A stretch of DNA of 62,649 nt, from assembly GCF_001632365.1 (NCBI RefSeq), contig NW_024468531.1:164029-226677 (forward strand), written 5' to 3'. Below, one piece after another: positions 22,861 through 35,144 of the stretch (position 1 is the first letter of the stretch; each line of letters starts with the position of its first letter). The notes beneath the pieces are model-generated. The model saw only the letters and a list, made by a program, of their open reading frames with translations. It did not search any database and had not been told where the DNA came from. This DNA comes from Laetiporus sulphureus 93-53 (Eukaryota > Basidiomycota > Agaricomycetes > Polyporales > Laetiporaceae). The position numbers were made by a program, and so were the translations under genes.

Positions 22861-25132
22861 TCAGTACTGCGCCCGTTCAGCGCCCAATCTTCTCGTGCTA
22901 GATTTGAAACTCTTGGGAGCCAATTCGATGTCATCTCCGTAATTCGGCTGTCTTGTGGACGAAAGGAGCCCCTCTCTCAATCATCAGCGACGTCACGCAG
23001 AACCTCGCGCGACTACTCGCCACTCGTGCTCAACAGCCAACGTGCAACGTTCAACAGTCAGCACTCTGTCGCGATTTGGGAGCCCAGGCGGGCGTCGGAT
23101 CCTGCCATGCTCGCCAGTGCAGTGTACGGCGTGCAGCGTGCGGCCCTCCCTGTCTGTTCGGGTCATACGTCTCGTGCCCTCTGTACTCCTCAACCTTGCT
23201 GAACTTCGCGCTCATCCTCATTCCGATGACCTTTTGTCCGACGATCCTCTGCGCCTGCTAGACATTTGTGTCCTCGCTGTACCAGGATGTGGACCCTCTC
23301 CAGCCCTATCGCCTCTCTCCTCTGGCGTCAGCCCAAGTGGATGGACATCTGTGGTGCATGCGATGCTATAGAGCGCAGGAAGTGAGGTCACCTGGTTGTT
23401 TGCTTGTTTATGCCTGGGTGTGGGTCATCTGGCTGTTGAGGCTGCGGATTCTCGGATATTGCGATGAGGGCTCGAGTATGAAGACTGCTTGTGGAGCTCG
23501 CCTCCCAGAGGTGACTTGCCGTGGCCGTCATTGGATGAAGGAAATTTCGGTATGTTTCTTGTAGCGAACCCTCCTCCGCCGGTGGCTGTTGCTGACACGT
23601 CGCCAGGCGAGAACATGCACAGACCCTTATCCCGACGTCCGTGCTCGACCAATGTCAGCTTGCTGTTTGGGTCTGCTGAGCTTGCTGACTTTCAGTTGCG
23701 TCCGCGTCTTGCGGCGATTAGGCATGTCTGCAATTCATCTTCAGCCTCGGACAACGTCAGGTGGTACTGATTTTGGGCCGAGCTGCCTCATCTCCTGTTT
23801 GATGGGGGATTGTTACCTAGCGGCACGTTCGCATGGGCCGCGATCGTCGATGAGTGGACGAGTGTGGCGTGGTGTTGCAGGTGCAGCTGAGGGAGTGGAT
23901 AAGCCATGTATACGGGACAATAGTGCGACTTGATGTGAAGGTGGGCCGCTCACCATCGTCAATCCATGTGCTTGCATGATGAATTATGTGCAGCGAGTTC
24001 GCAGGCGTCGTTACAGATGTGTGCTGGCCGGAAGTCTGAGCAGGACGGCTCCGTGGCACCCCGAATGCGGAGTGTCGGCAAGAGCGTGGACCGCCCAGTT
24101 CGTGTCCTGCCGTAGATGGGAGCTTGGACAAACGCGCTGGACGCTATCAAGGCCTCTTCCAGCGTGTCGTTATTGTCTGGTGCGCCCATAATGCGGTTCA
24201 TGCATTTGCATCATCTCATATCGTCACTAGGTTCACCGACGATCAGATACGTCAATAGCTTGTATGTACGTACGATAGCGATGAATACATACCCACTCGC
24301 GAAACGGCAACCTCGATTACCGAGCGGCCGTTCATCTGCCTTGAAGGCCCTTGCGAGAGATGTGGTCCTAGCATCCCACGAGCGAAGGCGAAAGGAGGCC
24401 CGTGCCAAGGCAGGTACCGGTGTCGAGTGACCTTTCCTCAGCACCAAGACCATGGCGCAGTACAATGGCGAATCGACAGTGCCCTTGACACTGTTGGAAG
24501 ACCCGCATCATACAGGAACAACCCGTATTCCTTGCGATTGTCGCAGCAAGCCAGTTGAGGGTAACGTTGGATGTAAGGTGCCGCGGAGATTTGGCATCCA
24601 GGAAGGTCGTCATCTGACGGTCATAGGTGAGTGCTAAGGGACACCTAGTGATGTGTTCAGTCGAAGGCCAAAATGGTCCGTTTATCCATTCTGGTGCTCG
24701 ATAAACGATTGTTGGGCGATTGAGGAATACTCATCTTTGACATTCGAGATTTGCTATTTTATTAACTTCCTCAGGACATCGGGAAGCAGGAACTGAACCA
24801 GAGGGGAGCAAACGTTTGGCTTAGGGGGCTTTTGTGACCATTTGCAGCGTGAGTGGCACCGTGCCTGGGTGAGTGGTCCATGCGACCACGTGGTAACGGG
24901 GCGATGTTGAACTTTTGCCACCCACTCACTTATCTTACCACGAGCACCTCTGACCACCGTTCGAGGCAATCCCCTGCTTCTCCCCACCCCCGCGGGAAAC
25001 ACGTATACTATACTGTCACAGACGTCGATCTCATTCCATCATCAATTACTTCCCCCTTGTTCATTCACGACTTCCAGTTCCGAAGGAGTAGCGACTGAGA
25101 CACGCATCCACCCTTCGATATACCTTGCCACC
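22861..25132. other. Gene-poor region, no supported gene
   Basis: Several frames of 60-110 codons occur but none shows a known motif or convincing splice structure. One frame ending at 24430 has a basic C-terminus (ALKALARDVVLASHERRR) and might be a remnant exon; I could not extend it. The last 200 bp should hold the promoter of member B. Confidence 0.45.
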
Positions 25133-26711
25133 ATGCAGCCATCGGACAATAGCAAACACTCGACCAAAGCAACTCTCGATCTTGCCTCAACTCAGGGTGC
25201 TGCGCACCAGGCGGATCTGCCAGCATCGGAACCTGACAAGGGCGAAACGAAGGCGACCACCACTTTATCAATCGAGGAGAGCGAACAACCAAAGATGACG
25301 CGTAAACCATCATCCTCTTCGGTGGGGCCCGACAAAGAGAACATTGTAAGAAAGCAAAAGCGTGTCGTACCAGCTACGGATTCGGGTGCGTCCAACGGCT
25401 TGTCAGCAATAAGACCATCGTGGTTGGTCTAAACGATCCTATAGTGGCACAAAGAGAAATACCCACAAGAAGCAAGAGAAAGGCGGCAGACATGGTCGAA
25501 GGCACCGACGACATCGATCATGAGCGTCTGCTCAAACGGCTAAAGCTGGGAAGCCACAACTTCAACGAGACTACGGACACCGACAGCGAGAACGAGGTCG
25601 CCCGATTTCTCCCGATCCCCACATGTCTATTGACAAAGATTACCGTCGGTGTGGATGTTGAGTCGCGGACGCCAACGAAGAAATCCGATAACGATCCCGC
25701 GCAAAAAGATATCCTCACTTCGACCAGCGTGCGCGCTGTCTCCAGCGATCTCGACAGTTCATCCGTACGAAAAGAGAAATCGTCATCTGAGCCACCCCCA
25801 GGTAGATCAGCTTTGTGATTTGACACCCAAATCTCATAGCTGGTTCTTTAGAGTGTGCCGACGGCCAAGACTCGCCAATCAAAGATCATCGTGCAGTTTC
25901 TCAATCTTCTGTTCGCGAGCCGACTCCAAAGACATCCGTTACGGCTGGCAAAGAGTCGTTGCAGAGCTCGACCGCTTCAGCTGTTTCGAACACTGAAGAA
26001 GGAGCTCAAGTCACTGCCTCAGAGGAGATCCAGGCAGTTTGCGTGAGTGCTGCAGGCGAATCTGCTGACGCTTCTCAGGACAGATCGGACAAGATTTGCC
26101 ATGAAGATGTCGGTGCAGACAAGCCTTCAGCAGAGGACACGTACGAGGAGAATGATGAGAGTGATGCTGAGTCGTCCTCATCAGACCCGGATATTGACTA
26201 TGAACTTGCTGTGGTTACCGATTCTGACGATTCTGACACAGATTCCGATGATGACGACGAGCCAGTTGACGAAAGAGGGCACGACGATGATCCTGAAGAT
26301 AATGAACCCCCAGAAGCGATTGAAGTCAAGCCCAACACTTTCCAGCGGCGCACTGAGATATCGATATGGCGCTATGCATGCATTTACCGTATCGAACCCT
26401 AGTACGCGCCTTGCTTAATACTCGAATGTGATCCCTGACCTCTTCCGCCCAACAGCATTTTCGAATACAGGGACAGGATTTCCGCGAGTGTCGAGGCCGA
26501 AGAGAAACGATATCAAGCAAGAATCAGGGGTGATGTTTCAAAGGAGCACGTCTTAAAGCCGCCGGAGTTCTGGAGGATACCGTTGACGAAGATCAATCGC
26601 GATTTCGATATACGTCCCGATTACAAATCCCATGGGACGCCTGCACGACCACCATCGCCCGCACGAGGGATCGTCGCTCGGAGATCGCTTGCATTGCGAT
26701 GTCCCCCGTGA
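25133..26711 (+). CDS. Unrecognised nuclear-type protein, family member B
   Basis: Four exons join in frame: 25133-25385, 25445-25801, 25852-26401 and 26456-26711 (471 aa; introns 59, 50 and 54 nt). I do not recognise the family. A Ser/Lys-rich N-terminus (SDNSKHSTK) resembles that of member C. It is followed by paired basic blocks (SKRKAAD, then LLKRLKLGS 17 residues on) typical of a bipartite nuclear signal. A long Asp/Glu/Ser tract lies at about 26120-26330. The core reads SIWRYACIYRIEPY, phase-2 intron, IFEYRDRISASVEAEEKRY. The C-terminal tail is IPLTKINRDFDIRPDY, then HGTPARPPSPARGIVARRS. The core, intron phase and tail match members A and C, so it is a diverged paralogue. Function is unknown. 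Confidence 0.72.
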
Positions 26712-27364
26712 AAGGTCAAGCACGTTCGACTCCCTTTCAGCAATGAATCCAGAAAGTCGCTGGAGACGACTTTACAATGTGAGGCGAACGCAGAGTTCAT
26801 TAAATTTCATAATTTCTTTCTTGCCTATGTTGCTAATCTCTCATACCCCATAGGACTTCATTCTTCAATTGTACTTTTATGCTCGCGGAAGCAATTCGCG
26901 AAGTCCCGCCATCACACTATATCCTCACTGTACTAAAGTATACGTTCACAAGTCTTCGATCACTACTTAACATCATATATATCCTGGATTTTCTATTCCG
27001 AAACAGCGACGGACGTCCGATCTGTTTTGTGCTGCTAGGTTATCGCATGATGTTGCATAAGCTCAGGTTAGCATCAAATTCAAGCGACCGTAAGTAAGTA
27101 GTGGCGCTACCATGGGCCACCCTTTGCACAAACATGCCACAACTACGTAGGTAGACGCCACACTATCATTAGGCATCACGATTTCACGTCCATCCATAGG
27201 AACTCTCTTGGCCTCAGGTCATAGCCCACTGGACATAGGGTCAATCGTACATTTGCGTATCTGGTGCACGGACTATTTCGAATAACCAGTTAACCAAGGC
27301 TCATCTCAATCGCAAGCGGTGCTGGAACGCAACCTGTCACCGGATATCGCATCTGCCACTCAAG
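26712..27364. other. Spacer between family members B and C
   Basis: This 650-bp A/T-richer spacer should hold the terminator of B and the promoter of C. A 72-codon frame at 26879-27097 is Leu/Ile-rich but has no counterpart in the other family copies, so I do not call it. Confidence 0.45.
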
Positions 27365-28625
27365 ATGTCATCATCTTGCAAATCCGACAATACCAAAGCC
27401 AATACGAATTCAAGTATAAGCTTCACTGGAAATGGTCCAGCTGCTATCATTCCTGGTCCGCCAGTCCCAAGCTGCCCATTGTCAAATGTCTGCGTCACGA
27501 GAAACGTTGAGCTTCATCCTGTGACCGAGAAGCGTGCGTCGACGGAGAACAAGAGAAAATCCACAGAACCGATGCGCGATTGCGACGATCTCGAAAACAG
27601 TTCGGAGTGTTCGAAACGCGTAAAGCTCGATGTCTCCGTGCATGAGTACCCAAGGGATCCTCTATGCTCTGTTATGAACAAAGAAGCAGCACTTTCGCTG
27701 ACAAATAACTTGCACGAGCCATCAGTGACGGGGACTCCTCGAGATGATCCGCAAGTAATTGCACAAGGCCTTCCATCCACGGCAGGTTCTGGCGACGCAG
27801 CCGTATGCGTGTGTGGCGCACCTCCCAAGACCGTTAGTGCAGATCAGGCTGTGGGGATTAACTCCGATCTCTCGGAGACGCGTTCTCAAGCTAGAGCTAC
27901 AGCAAGAACGGGACCAAACGTAGCAGGTGTGAGTGCACGATCTGCACTGGTCAAGAAACTCGTGACTTCCGTCGATCGCATCGATCCACGGAAGGAATCT
28001 CTGTGGGAAACGGCCTACAGATATCGCGTTAAAGTCTTGTAAGTTTGTGATATAAAGGTCTCGACAATGTACTCATCTGACGAGAATATATGATTGCGCG
28101 ACGGTTAGGATTCGCATATATGGCGATGATATCGTGAATAAGGTTCTAGAGCACGAGCAAGAGCGTTACTCCAATATGCAGCAGGATCAAAAAGCCAAAA
28201 TAGAGGAATGCGACTATCCTCTTACCGTGGCTATGCAATCCGGCTCTCACAAAATGGACTTAGAGAGCCGCTCCGCAAGCTCGGACTCAGCCACTCCTCG
28301 TGCAGAGCCATACATGGCTCCTGGTCCTCGTCCCGCACTATCAGAGAACTCGCTCGCCGAGACGAACCCAGCAAGACATACGGCTAATGCAGAAGGTTTG
28401 CTGTGTGACATGACAGCCGAATCCGAGAACCTTGTCTCGGTTCGATCGACCTTCGATACCGTTGCATCGAAAGGCACAGCTTCCATCGTAGCATCTGTCA
28501 GCCTGGTGCGCTTATCGGAAATTCCAGTGCGAAACATACGTGATATTCGCCCCTTGATACTGCGTGGAACGCCTGCACGGGTGTCATGCAAGGCACGGGG
28601 AACGTTGCGAAGATCGTCCCAGTAG
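27365..28625 (+). CDS. Unrecognised nuclear-type protein, family member C
   Basis: Two exons (27365-28038 and 28109-28625) are joined over a 70-nt intron (GTAAGT...GGTTAG) at phase 2, giving 396 aa. I do not recognise the family. The N-terminus (KSDNTKANTNSS) resembles member B. Paired basic blocks ENKRKSTE and CSKRVKLDV (18 residues apart) suggest a bipartite nuclear signal. The core is SLWETAYRYRVKVL, intron, IRIYGDDIVNKVLEHEQERY. The C-terminal tail is SEIPVRNIRDIRPLILRGTP, then ARVSCKARGTLRRSS. It sits head-to-tail behind member B. A truncated copy of its second exon lies at 38.46-38.85 kb. An additional small intron in exon 1 cannot be excluded. Confidence 0.72.
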
Positions 28626-29184
28626 TGGGACGTTGATTCAATAGTATCGCGCTAAACAGCCGCGCACGTTGCGGAAAGGATCATCAGCGGCGACGATTTG
28701 ACATCGAGGCGCTGTGGTCAAGGTATTAAAGAATCGAGCCGCTTGCGAGGAGCTACATATGTATGGCGGAAGAATCATCAAGCTGCGTTTCCCAGTCGAA
28801 TATCCTGAGGATCGGAAAGAGAATTAGCGTCAGCGTTGAAGATCTGTTAATCCAGTGTATTAAATAAATTGGAATGTACATACCGGAATAAGGCGAACAC
28901 CATGATTATAGCGCCTTCAGCAACCGCGATATGGATTTCGTGCAGGTCATAGACAATTAAGGCGTTCCTTGACCACAATCGCGATTCTGAGGAGTCTTAT
29001 GGCTTCTTCGAAGGTGGAGGTATTTTCCCGCATTCACGTCTACAGATCATCTGCATCGGACGAAGTCAAGCGGCGGTGAATTCTCTGACATCCAGGTTAC
29101 AAGCGATTTGATGGTGCTACACACTGCTACAAAGCCGTATGATTCAATCCTTCTGACTCTGAGGTCAGATTCCAAAACTGGCAT
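28626..29184. other. Intergenic region, nothing recognisable
   Basis: No supported gene. It ends where similarity to the 35.1-38.5 kb block begins. Confidence 0.45.
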
Positions 29185-32100
29185 ATAAACTGCGGGGCGT
29201 CCGAGAAGATGCGAAGCGAGGGTCAACAGGATTTTGAGTGAAGACGGTGATTACGGGGACAAGGAATATCATGATGAACACGGCGGACAACCGCGTAACT
29301 CTGATTGTCGACAAATACGACATGGGGCACGCCTTAGGCCATAGTGACCACGGAAACGACATGCCATATTCAGGATCACGGCGATGGCGTGACGAGGGCG
29401 AACGAGGAGGTTGAATGAGAGTACGATGCTCAGGCTGAAGTCTGGATCATTTGTAGATGGGATGGGATTGGCCGGGGCGGGGGGCCGTCGTAGGAGTTGC
29501 ATGTCCAGAATGATTTGGAGAGGAGAGTCAAGGCGAGATGGCATGACTGCACAGGCAGAAATTGCCTATGCAGTGTTTTGCTCAGTGGGACGAGGCTGCT
29601 TTTTCGCCAGTTGTTTGGCTTTCAATGCCCTCTCATCATCATTTGGGAATTGGCGTCCGTTATAATGAGTACTGAATCCATGTGAGTTCAGTCAGTATCC
29701 AAGAAACGAGGATGACGCACATCAACATGTTCTTGTCGTTCAGTTTGGGAAAACGGGCACTAATCTCTGTACAAAACCCAATATGCTGTGAGTCATCCAA
29801 TCCAGCGATGTCTGTATGGAAATCTATGGATACATCTTGCAGTTCGGCAAAATGTTCCCTCAGCCAGAAGCTCGTCAATCTGAATGCAGACCTCCAGATC
29901 AAATGCATTAAGTAAGGCATCTGTTTCCAATTTCGAATGGCTTGCTACGACGAAATGGACATCTTTGAGACCTTTTGACGATATCGTGTCGAGCACAGGC
30001 AGCAGCAGACTCTGGACAAACAGTGCCACGTCGTTCGTGTTCGAAGTGAAGATGGCCAGACTGGGGCTTTGCAGATTGTCATTTGCTTCAAAGCTGATAG
30101 GGTGCACTAGAAAATATGAGCCATGCTGTGCACGGAACACTATTCGATTCAATACTCACAGAGCAACGACTGGAAATTGCCACCGGCATCTTCTTCTGGT
30201 GCCTGGAAGAGTATTGTTGCCCCCTCGAGTCTCGTGCCGGCCATGTTCAGCATGTCCTGAGTAAAAGCAAGAGCCGCCTCGGAGACTGCAGATTCTAGGC
30301 GAAGTGATTTCAGGATTTTTTGATCTAGCAGACCGAGAAGAATATGTCCAATGTCCTCGAAGCATGACAGGTCATATTCAAGGGAAGTCACTGTCCTCAA
30401 AGGCATGCGGTGGTGTTCAGGCAGTGAAGCCATAGACCTTGATTCGCTCCAGCGCAGATCGTAACAATAAAGGTCCTGCAGATGAGGAAATGAACAGATG
30501 ACCTGAACGAAGGGGCTCGCCGATGGCAATGTCACACTCAGTAGCCACAATGATGTAATGTGACTGAATTCGTGCAAACTCCAAAACGCTAAAACGCGCA
30601 TAGAGCAGTGCTCGAAGCTGACGTGGCTGAACGCGAGCCGGGCCAAGTTGGGAAGTTTCTCCGCCAGCATCACGAGAATCGATGCCAGTTCCGCGCCTGT
30701 CACAACGGTCTCCGAATCTGAATGATGCCCGATCCGTAATTGTCGCACACGGGCAGCGAGGAGAGGTATCTGCTTCAATGATGTCACGCAGGCGACCGCC
30801 TGTTTCCAAGTGCGGAGCTCGGGCTCTTCGAAAAGGACCGCGCGGCTCTCGGCATACCACCCTCGACAAATGAGGGCGCAGTTCAACAGAGTTTGTCTTT
30901 CGCCTGCGTACCAATCCGGATCGAGATGGTCGATGATGCGCTCGCAGATCTCCAGCGGAAGACGAGGCTGAGGGTCATTGACGGGCGGGGCAGCACTGGC
31001 GTCTACCGTTGGAGCAGCCATAGCAAGTTCGGACGGCTTGTGTCGTTATATGAGCAAGTTCCTGAGGATGAGATTGTAGCTGCTCACAAGATGCAACGTG
31101 GACAAAATGCAGACCGTCGAGATGAAAAGCGATGCAGAGGATGCCGATGAGATGGAATCAGAGTGGGACTGTCAGCCTGCGGCAACTTGGGGTCGTGGAA
31201 CGTCTTATATACATGACGAACGCTTCGGTGCCACAAAACCACATGCATTCAACGGGAGTCTGATATGATCTGCTGACGCCCACACAGCCTTGCTGGTGGC
31301 ACTGTCCTGGCACTGGACATACTTGAGTTCCTATGTTCTCTTTCTGTCATCGAAAATAATGGACGTACAATACAGCACAGTGATGTAATTGCATTGACTT
31401 TCTTATCAAACGTAGGACGTCATTTACTATGCACATGCGCTGACCGTGATGAATACGATGTTCTGTTGTGCTACTGACCTTGAACCATTGCATTCGATAT
31501 ATGTGGGTCGCCTTCTGCAGAGCCACTGTCCTGCGCCTTCTCGGCTACGTCCTGGCGCGTGCGTGCTATGGACAGCATCAGCAAAATGTGGGTACGAGTA
31601 ACGCGCCCGCGCTATCCATAGAGTGGACATTAGATGTCGTGTTGAAATCGAATGCAGCTGTGACAGGCACTACACACTCCCTGCCCGTTGATACGGATCT
31701 TGCAACACACATGTACAGCCATCTCGAACAGCCATATGATCGTTCAGCCTGGCTTCTCAGCGCCAATTTATCAGCACTTCAGCTCCGAATTTCATCAATA
31801 GCGTTTGGCTGCGGTGTAATCGATCCCTGCGTGGTAGGCCAACTGAATACAGCGCTGCCTTGAGGTCGTGATGCGCTTCACAGCCTCGCAAAGATTGTGT
31901 GTCCACAGGGTTGTCAGAGTCTGATGGAGCATTATTGGTACCAGGTTATGCATGGGAACCTACCTGAACTGCACGTAGTGGTGCAGGCAGGAGACGAGAA
32001 GGCACCGCTCACTTTGATGTTCACATAGTATACAAAAATAATCAGAGCGCCCCGGATAATACCAGTAATAACTGCTCGAGTCGAGACGAATCGAGTACGA

Positions 32101-32452
32101 TGTGATGGAATGCCCTTCTTCCGTCGTCCGCAGTACATGCCCGAATCGTTTCTCCGCTGCTGCACGCCGATGAATCGAAATTTACTAGTGCTGATCGTGC
32201 AGAGATCAGATCTAGACAACTTACGTTCAACCTGACCGTAACCCCTCGAACAAGCCTTGGAGTAAACCGGATCCAAGAACTTCATCTGTGGCATAGCCTT
32301 GTAGCGTTGATCTGCTTGAGATACATTCTCGCATTCAATTGTACGATATCCCGTCGCCCAGTGGATGCGTCTCACGTAGGAAGAAGAGCGTTAGGAACCA
32401 CGCACTTCATTAGGAGATGAAATCACAAGACACTCACCCGTCCTGCTCCTTG
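29185..32452. repeat. Segmental duplication, copy 1 (F-box block)
   Basis: This ~3.27-kb block reappears in the same orientation at 35145-38452. Similarity runs through the F-box gene, its 3' flank (around GGCCATAGTGACCACGGAAACGA) and its promoter. It continues through a distal segment with landmarks such as GCAAAGATTGTGTGTCCACAG and TCTTCCGTCGTCCGC, ending near the motif AGGAGATGA. The copies are clearly diverged, with many substitutions and small indels. Confidence 0.85.
29566..31021 (-). pseudogene. F-box protein, duplicate 1, frameshifted in 3' half
   Basis: Three exons correspond to the intact copy at 35.6-37.0 kb: 31021-30160, 30106-29721 and 29671-29566. The N-terminal F-box reads RLPLEICERIIDHLDPDW, then LLNCALICRGWYAESR. 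Leu-rich segments follow. The 53-nt first intron (GTGAGT...TTTCTAG) is required here, because retention gives an immediate TGA. Relative to copy 2 there is one extra base near 29856 (GAGGGAACATTT against GAGGGACATTT). It shifts the frame and would end translation at about 29793, removing roughly the last 100 residues. The final exon is otherwise preserved (ERALKAKQLAKKQPRPTEQ). F-box proteins recruit substrates to SCF ubiquitin ligases; the substrate is unknown. Confidence 0.78.
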
Positions 32453-33640
32453 AGCTTTTCCGCAGCGATGGCCATCGCTTCGTCTGTTTGAAGGCCGTCG
32501 TGACTCTTAGACTCATCGTGAGACAGACATTGTAAGATCTTGTGCGCGAGCGATCCATAACTGTAACATTTGACTTGTAGTTCAGCCTGCTAAAGCCCTT
32601 CTCCATCATTTCGCACGTGGAAGCCTTGCAAGCATCTTGCTCTATTTCTGGCAAGCTCCATCAGGCGAATGATGCTGTCCTTCGATGAGCGGATCAGCAA
32701 ACAGACTGTATTGAACGAAGGTGGCGAGGAGGGAACATTCCTGAAGGGTGAGGCGTTGAGGACACGAGGCATCCATCCAATCGAACATGCATCTACAGAG
32801 ACAGCAGATGTCGTATCAGTGCTTCAGTATGGTACAGACAGAGTAGTATCGAGTATAATACAATGTCACCAAGGCGCGTCAAAGAGAGATTCGACGTTGA
32901 ACGCGCCACCTTCATTTGCCCTTCCTGACACCCGACATATTCATCCTCCCACGCCCTGCAGCCCATCAGCACGAGAATCCATCCCAATGAACGTATGGAC
33001 GCACCTTGAACTGCACTCCACCCGTATGCTCTGCCTGCTCCCTCTCCACCTGCCGCTTCAGCCTCTCCAGCTCGCGCCTCTTCGCCTCAGCCAGACACTC
33101 CCTCTCAGCCTTGCATCGTACTGTAATGTTCCTCCGTCTTCTCGACCGGCGCCAAAGAGCGCGAACATTCTGTCTTGCTTTTCGACTCGGACTCGTTCTT
33201 CTTGTGCCGGTGGCGACGCTCACGCTCAGACTTGGACTCGGCCACAGAATACGGTGCCGGCGCTTCTTGGGGTGGCGCTGCTTCTCATCAATCGACATTT
33301 CGAGCTCGGTGGCTCGCTCTCACTTTCCGCCTCGCACTTTCCGCCTCGACGCAGAGCGTGCCGGTCTTTTCGCGATGATACGTTCATCACAAGAATAATA
33401 TCCGCATACCGTCTGGCTCCTGAGATTGCACCTCCTCACCTTAGAGCAGAGCGCTCGCTCGACCTGGATTCTCTCGGTGAGCAGATCCATGTCCAGCTTT
33501 GCAGGGCATCGGCACCTCCAACTACTACTAGTAGTCCGCGCTCTCGCCCTCGTCCGGCCGCGGATCTGCTCGATTCCATTTTGTTCAGACTTGAGTGCTT
33601 GATTATTTTTCTGCGCATTCGTCCTTGGGCTCGACAGCAA
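32200..33640 (-). pseudogene. Relic of a Lys/Glu/Arg-rich coiled-coil protein gene
   Basis: Minus-strand fragments in several frames look like former coding sequence. KRRHRILWP and HRHKKNESESKSK lie around 33200-33300, then AEAKRRELERLKRQVEREQ (33070-33010). QTDEAMAIAAEKLKEQDG (about 32500-32450) ends in a GTGAGT donor, and LRRIHWATGYRTIE starts near 32375. The composition resembles charged coiled-coil or RS-type nuclear proteins, but I cannot name the family. The duplication block ends inside this relic at about 32452, so its 3' part is duplicated at 38.2-38.45 kb. Confidence 0.3.
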
Positions 33641-35144
33641 GTAGGTACGCGTACGGTCTGTTCAAGATTGTGTATCGCTGAGAGCTTGTTCATGAAAGGG
33701 TCGGCTTCACATCTGCTATCACCCTCTCCGGAAATTCTGCTGTGCTTAACTTCCTGCGCACATCACTGTACTGTCAACCGCGGCCCAGTTGGAATCGACC
33801 CGCGAGGCTACCACTCGTTGAAAGAAGGCAATCCCTGCCTTATCAGTGCGTCCACATGATGCCCATTGCTCTCGGACCGCCTGAGTTGTCTAGCGCAGCG
33901 TTTCATCCCCGACTACAATCAGCATGCGTACTCCGGTCTGTGACGACGATCTTGAGGTGGTCTCGCTTGTTTATCTGCCCCCCTCACCGTCCACGCAGGA
34001 TGCTCTGTCACGATCCGGCCTTGGTTCACGATAACATGCCAATGTCGGTCACGACCGCAAGTTACTAGAGCATCGAAGCTCGCCGCCTGCGACAAGACGA
34101 CGCGGGTGATTTCATGCAGCTGCGATAGTTAGACATTACTGTTCACCTTGGGTGCGTCTGCGAACTGACACAAATCGATCGTCGGACTGTATGTGCTTTT
34201 GATGGTTCTGTTGTCATAAGACCCGCTTTTGCTTGAGCTTTCTTCGGACATCGCACGCAATAACGGGGAGGACTCCCACAGAGGTAAGTTTTACTGGTCG
34301 CTGCGCCTCCTTGCCCTCGTCGACTTATGCTGCCTTCAGCGTGACATATTTACACGAGCGCGCTTCCGTCATCGTGAACCGCTCGGATCGATGACACGCA
34401 AGTCTCCATTGGGCGCATCGGTGCGTCAAGAATATATTTCCATTTCCACCGTCTTTACTGTACGCATTCATCCAGGGCATTTTCTCATTTCGCGAGCGTT
34501 GTGCGCAGACGTGCGTCTCAATTTTTTGATGTTCCCCATCTGTCTTGTTCTTCGTTCGTGCCAGATATCTGTCCGATGTGCCGTTCTTTCCGCACATTTA
34601 TGCATACGATACATCTCGCCTTTTCTTGGATATGTATCCTCTCGGTCGTCTTGTGGTTCTTATGTTCTCTCTCGTCGTTGTAATCTCCGTCTATTGTCTC
34701 GTCTTCCTCCTCTCGCTTATATGGTCTCTCCTGAAGTCTCTGGTCTCGGGCTGTATGAAAGTTGCTCGTTCCTCGTCTCAGATTGGTCTTGTATGTGTCT
34801 GGCCTTCACATGAATTTCGGATTCCACTTTTCTTACAACTTCGCGAGTGACTTCTGGTACTCCAGCGTCATTGATAGTTCGCATCGAATGCGCAACGGTG
34901 AGATCTCGTTAGAAATGTTGTGTAAATTGGAAGACTATTGATGTTTCGAGGCTTGAGACTCGTTTGCGACGGCACATCGTGCCCGTGATCAGGCTGACCG
35001 CTGAAAATTCTGATTCGCATCTGTAGTCCTATCAAAACGAAACCGCATAGTAAAAGACATAGGTACAGATCGAGCGAAGCGAGGAATAGTAACACGGGAT
35101 CCTGTCTGCCATGTGGTAGTTACATCGGGCACTGAGTACACAGA
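32453..35144. other. Spacer between the two F-box blocks
   Basis: It contains the charged coiled-coil relic on the minus strand and otherwise no supported gene. The 396-codon plus-strand frame at 32669-33859 lies antisense to the relic and has no protein-like features. A 195-codon frame at 34229-34813 is Leu/Ser-rich, without recognisable domains. Confidence 0.5.

Noticed and set aside
33775..33850. B-box-like GGTCGATTCC on the minus strand
   Set aside because: No A box or cloverleaf could be drawn, so no tRNA call.
32669..33859. 396-codon plus-strand open frame
   Set aside because: Long, but with no domain, odd composition and antisense to charged coiled-coil fragments; the openness follows from codon bias on the other strand.
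34229..34813. 195-codon plus-strand frame in the F-box spacer
   Set aside because: Leu/Ser/Cys-rich with no domain, not conserved between duplication copies and without intron or start support.
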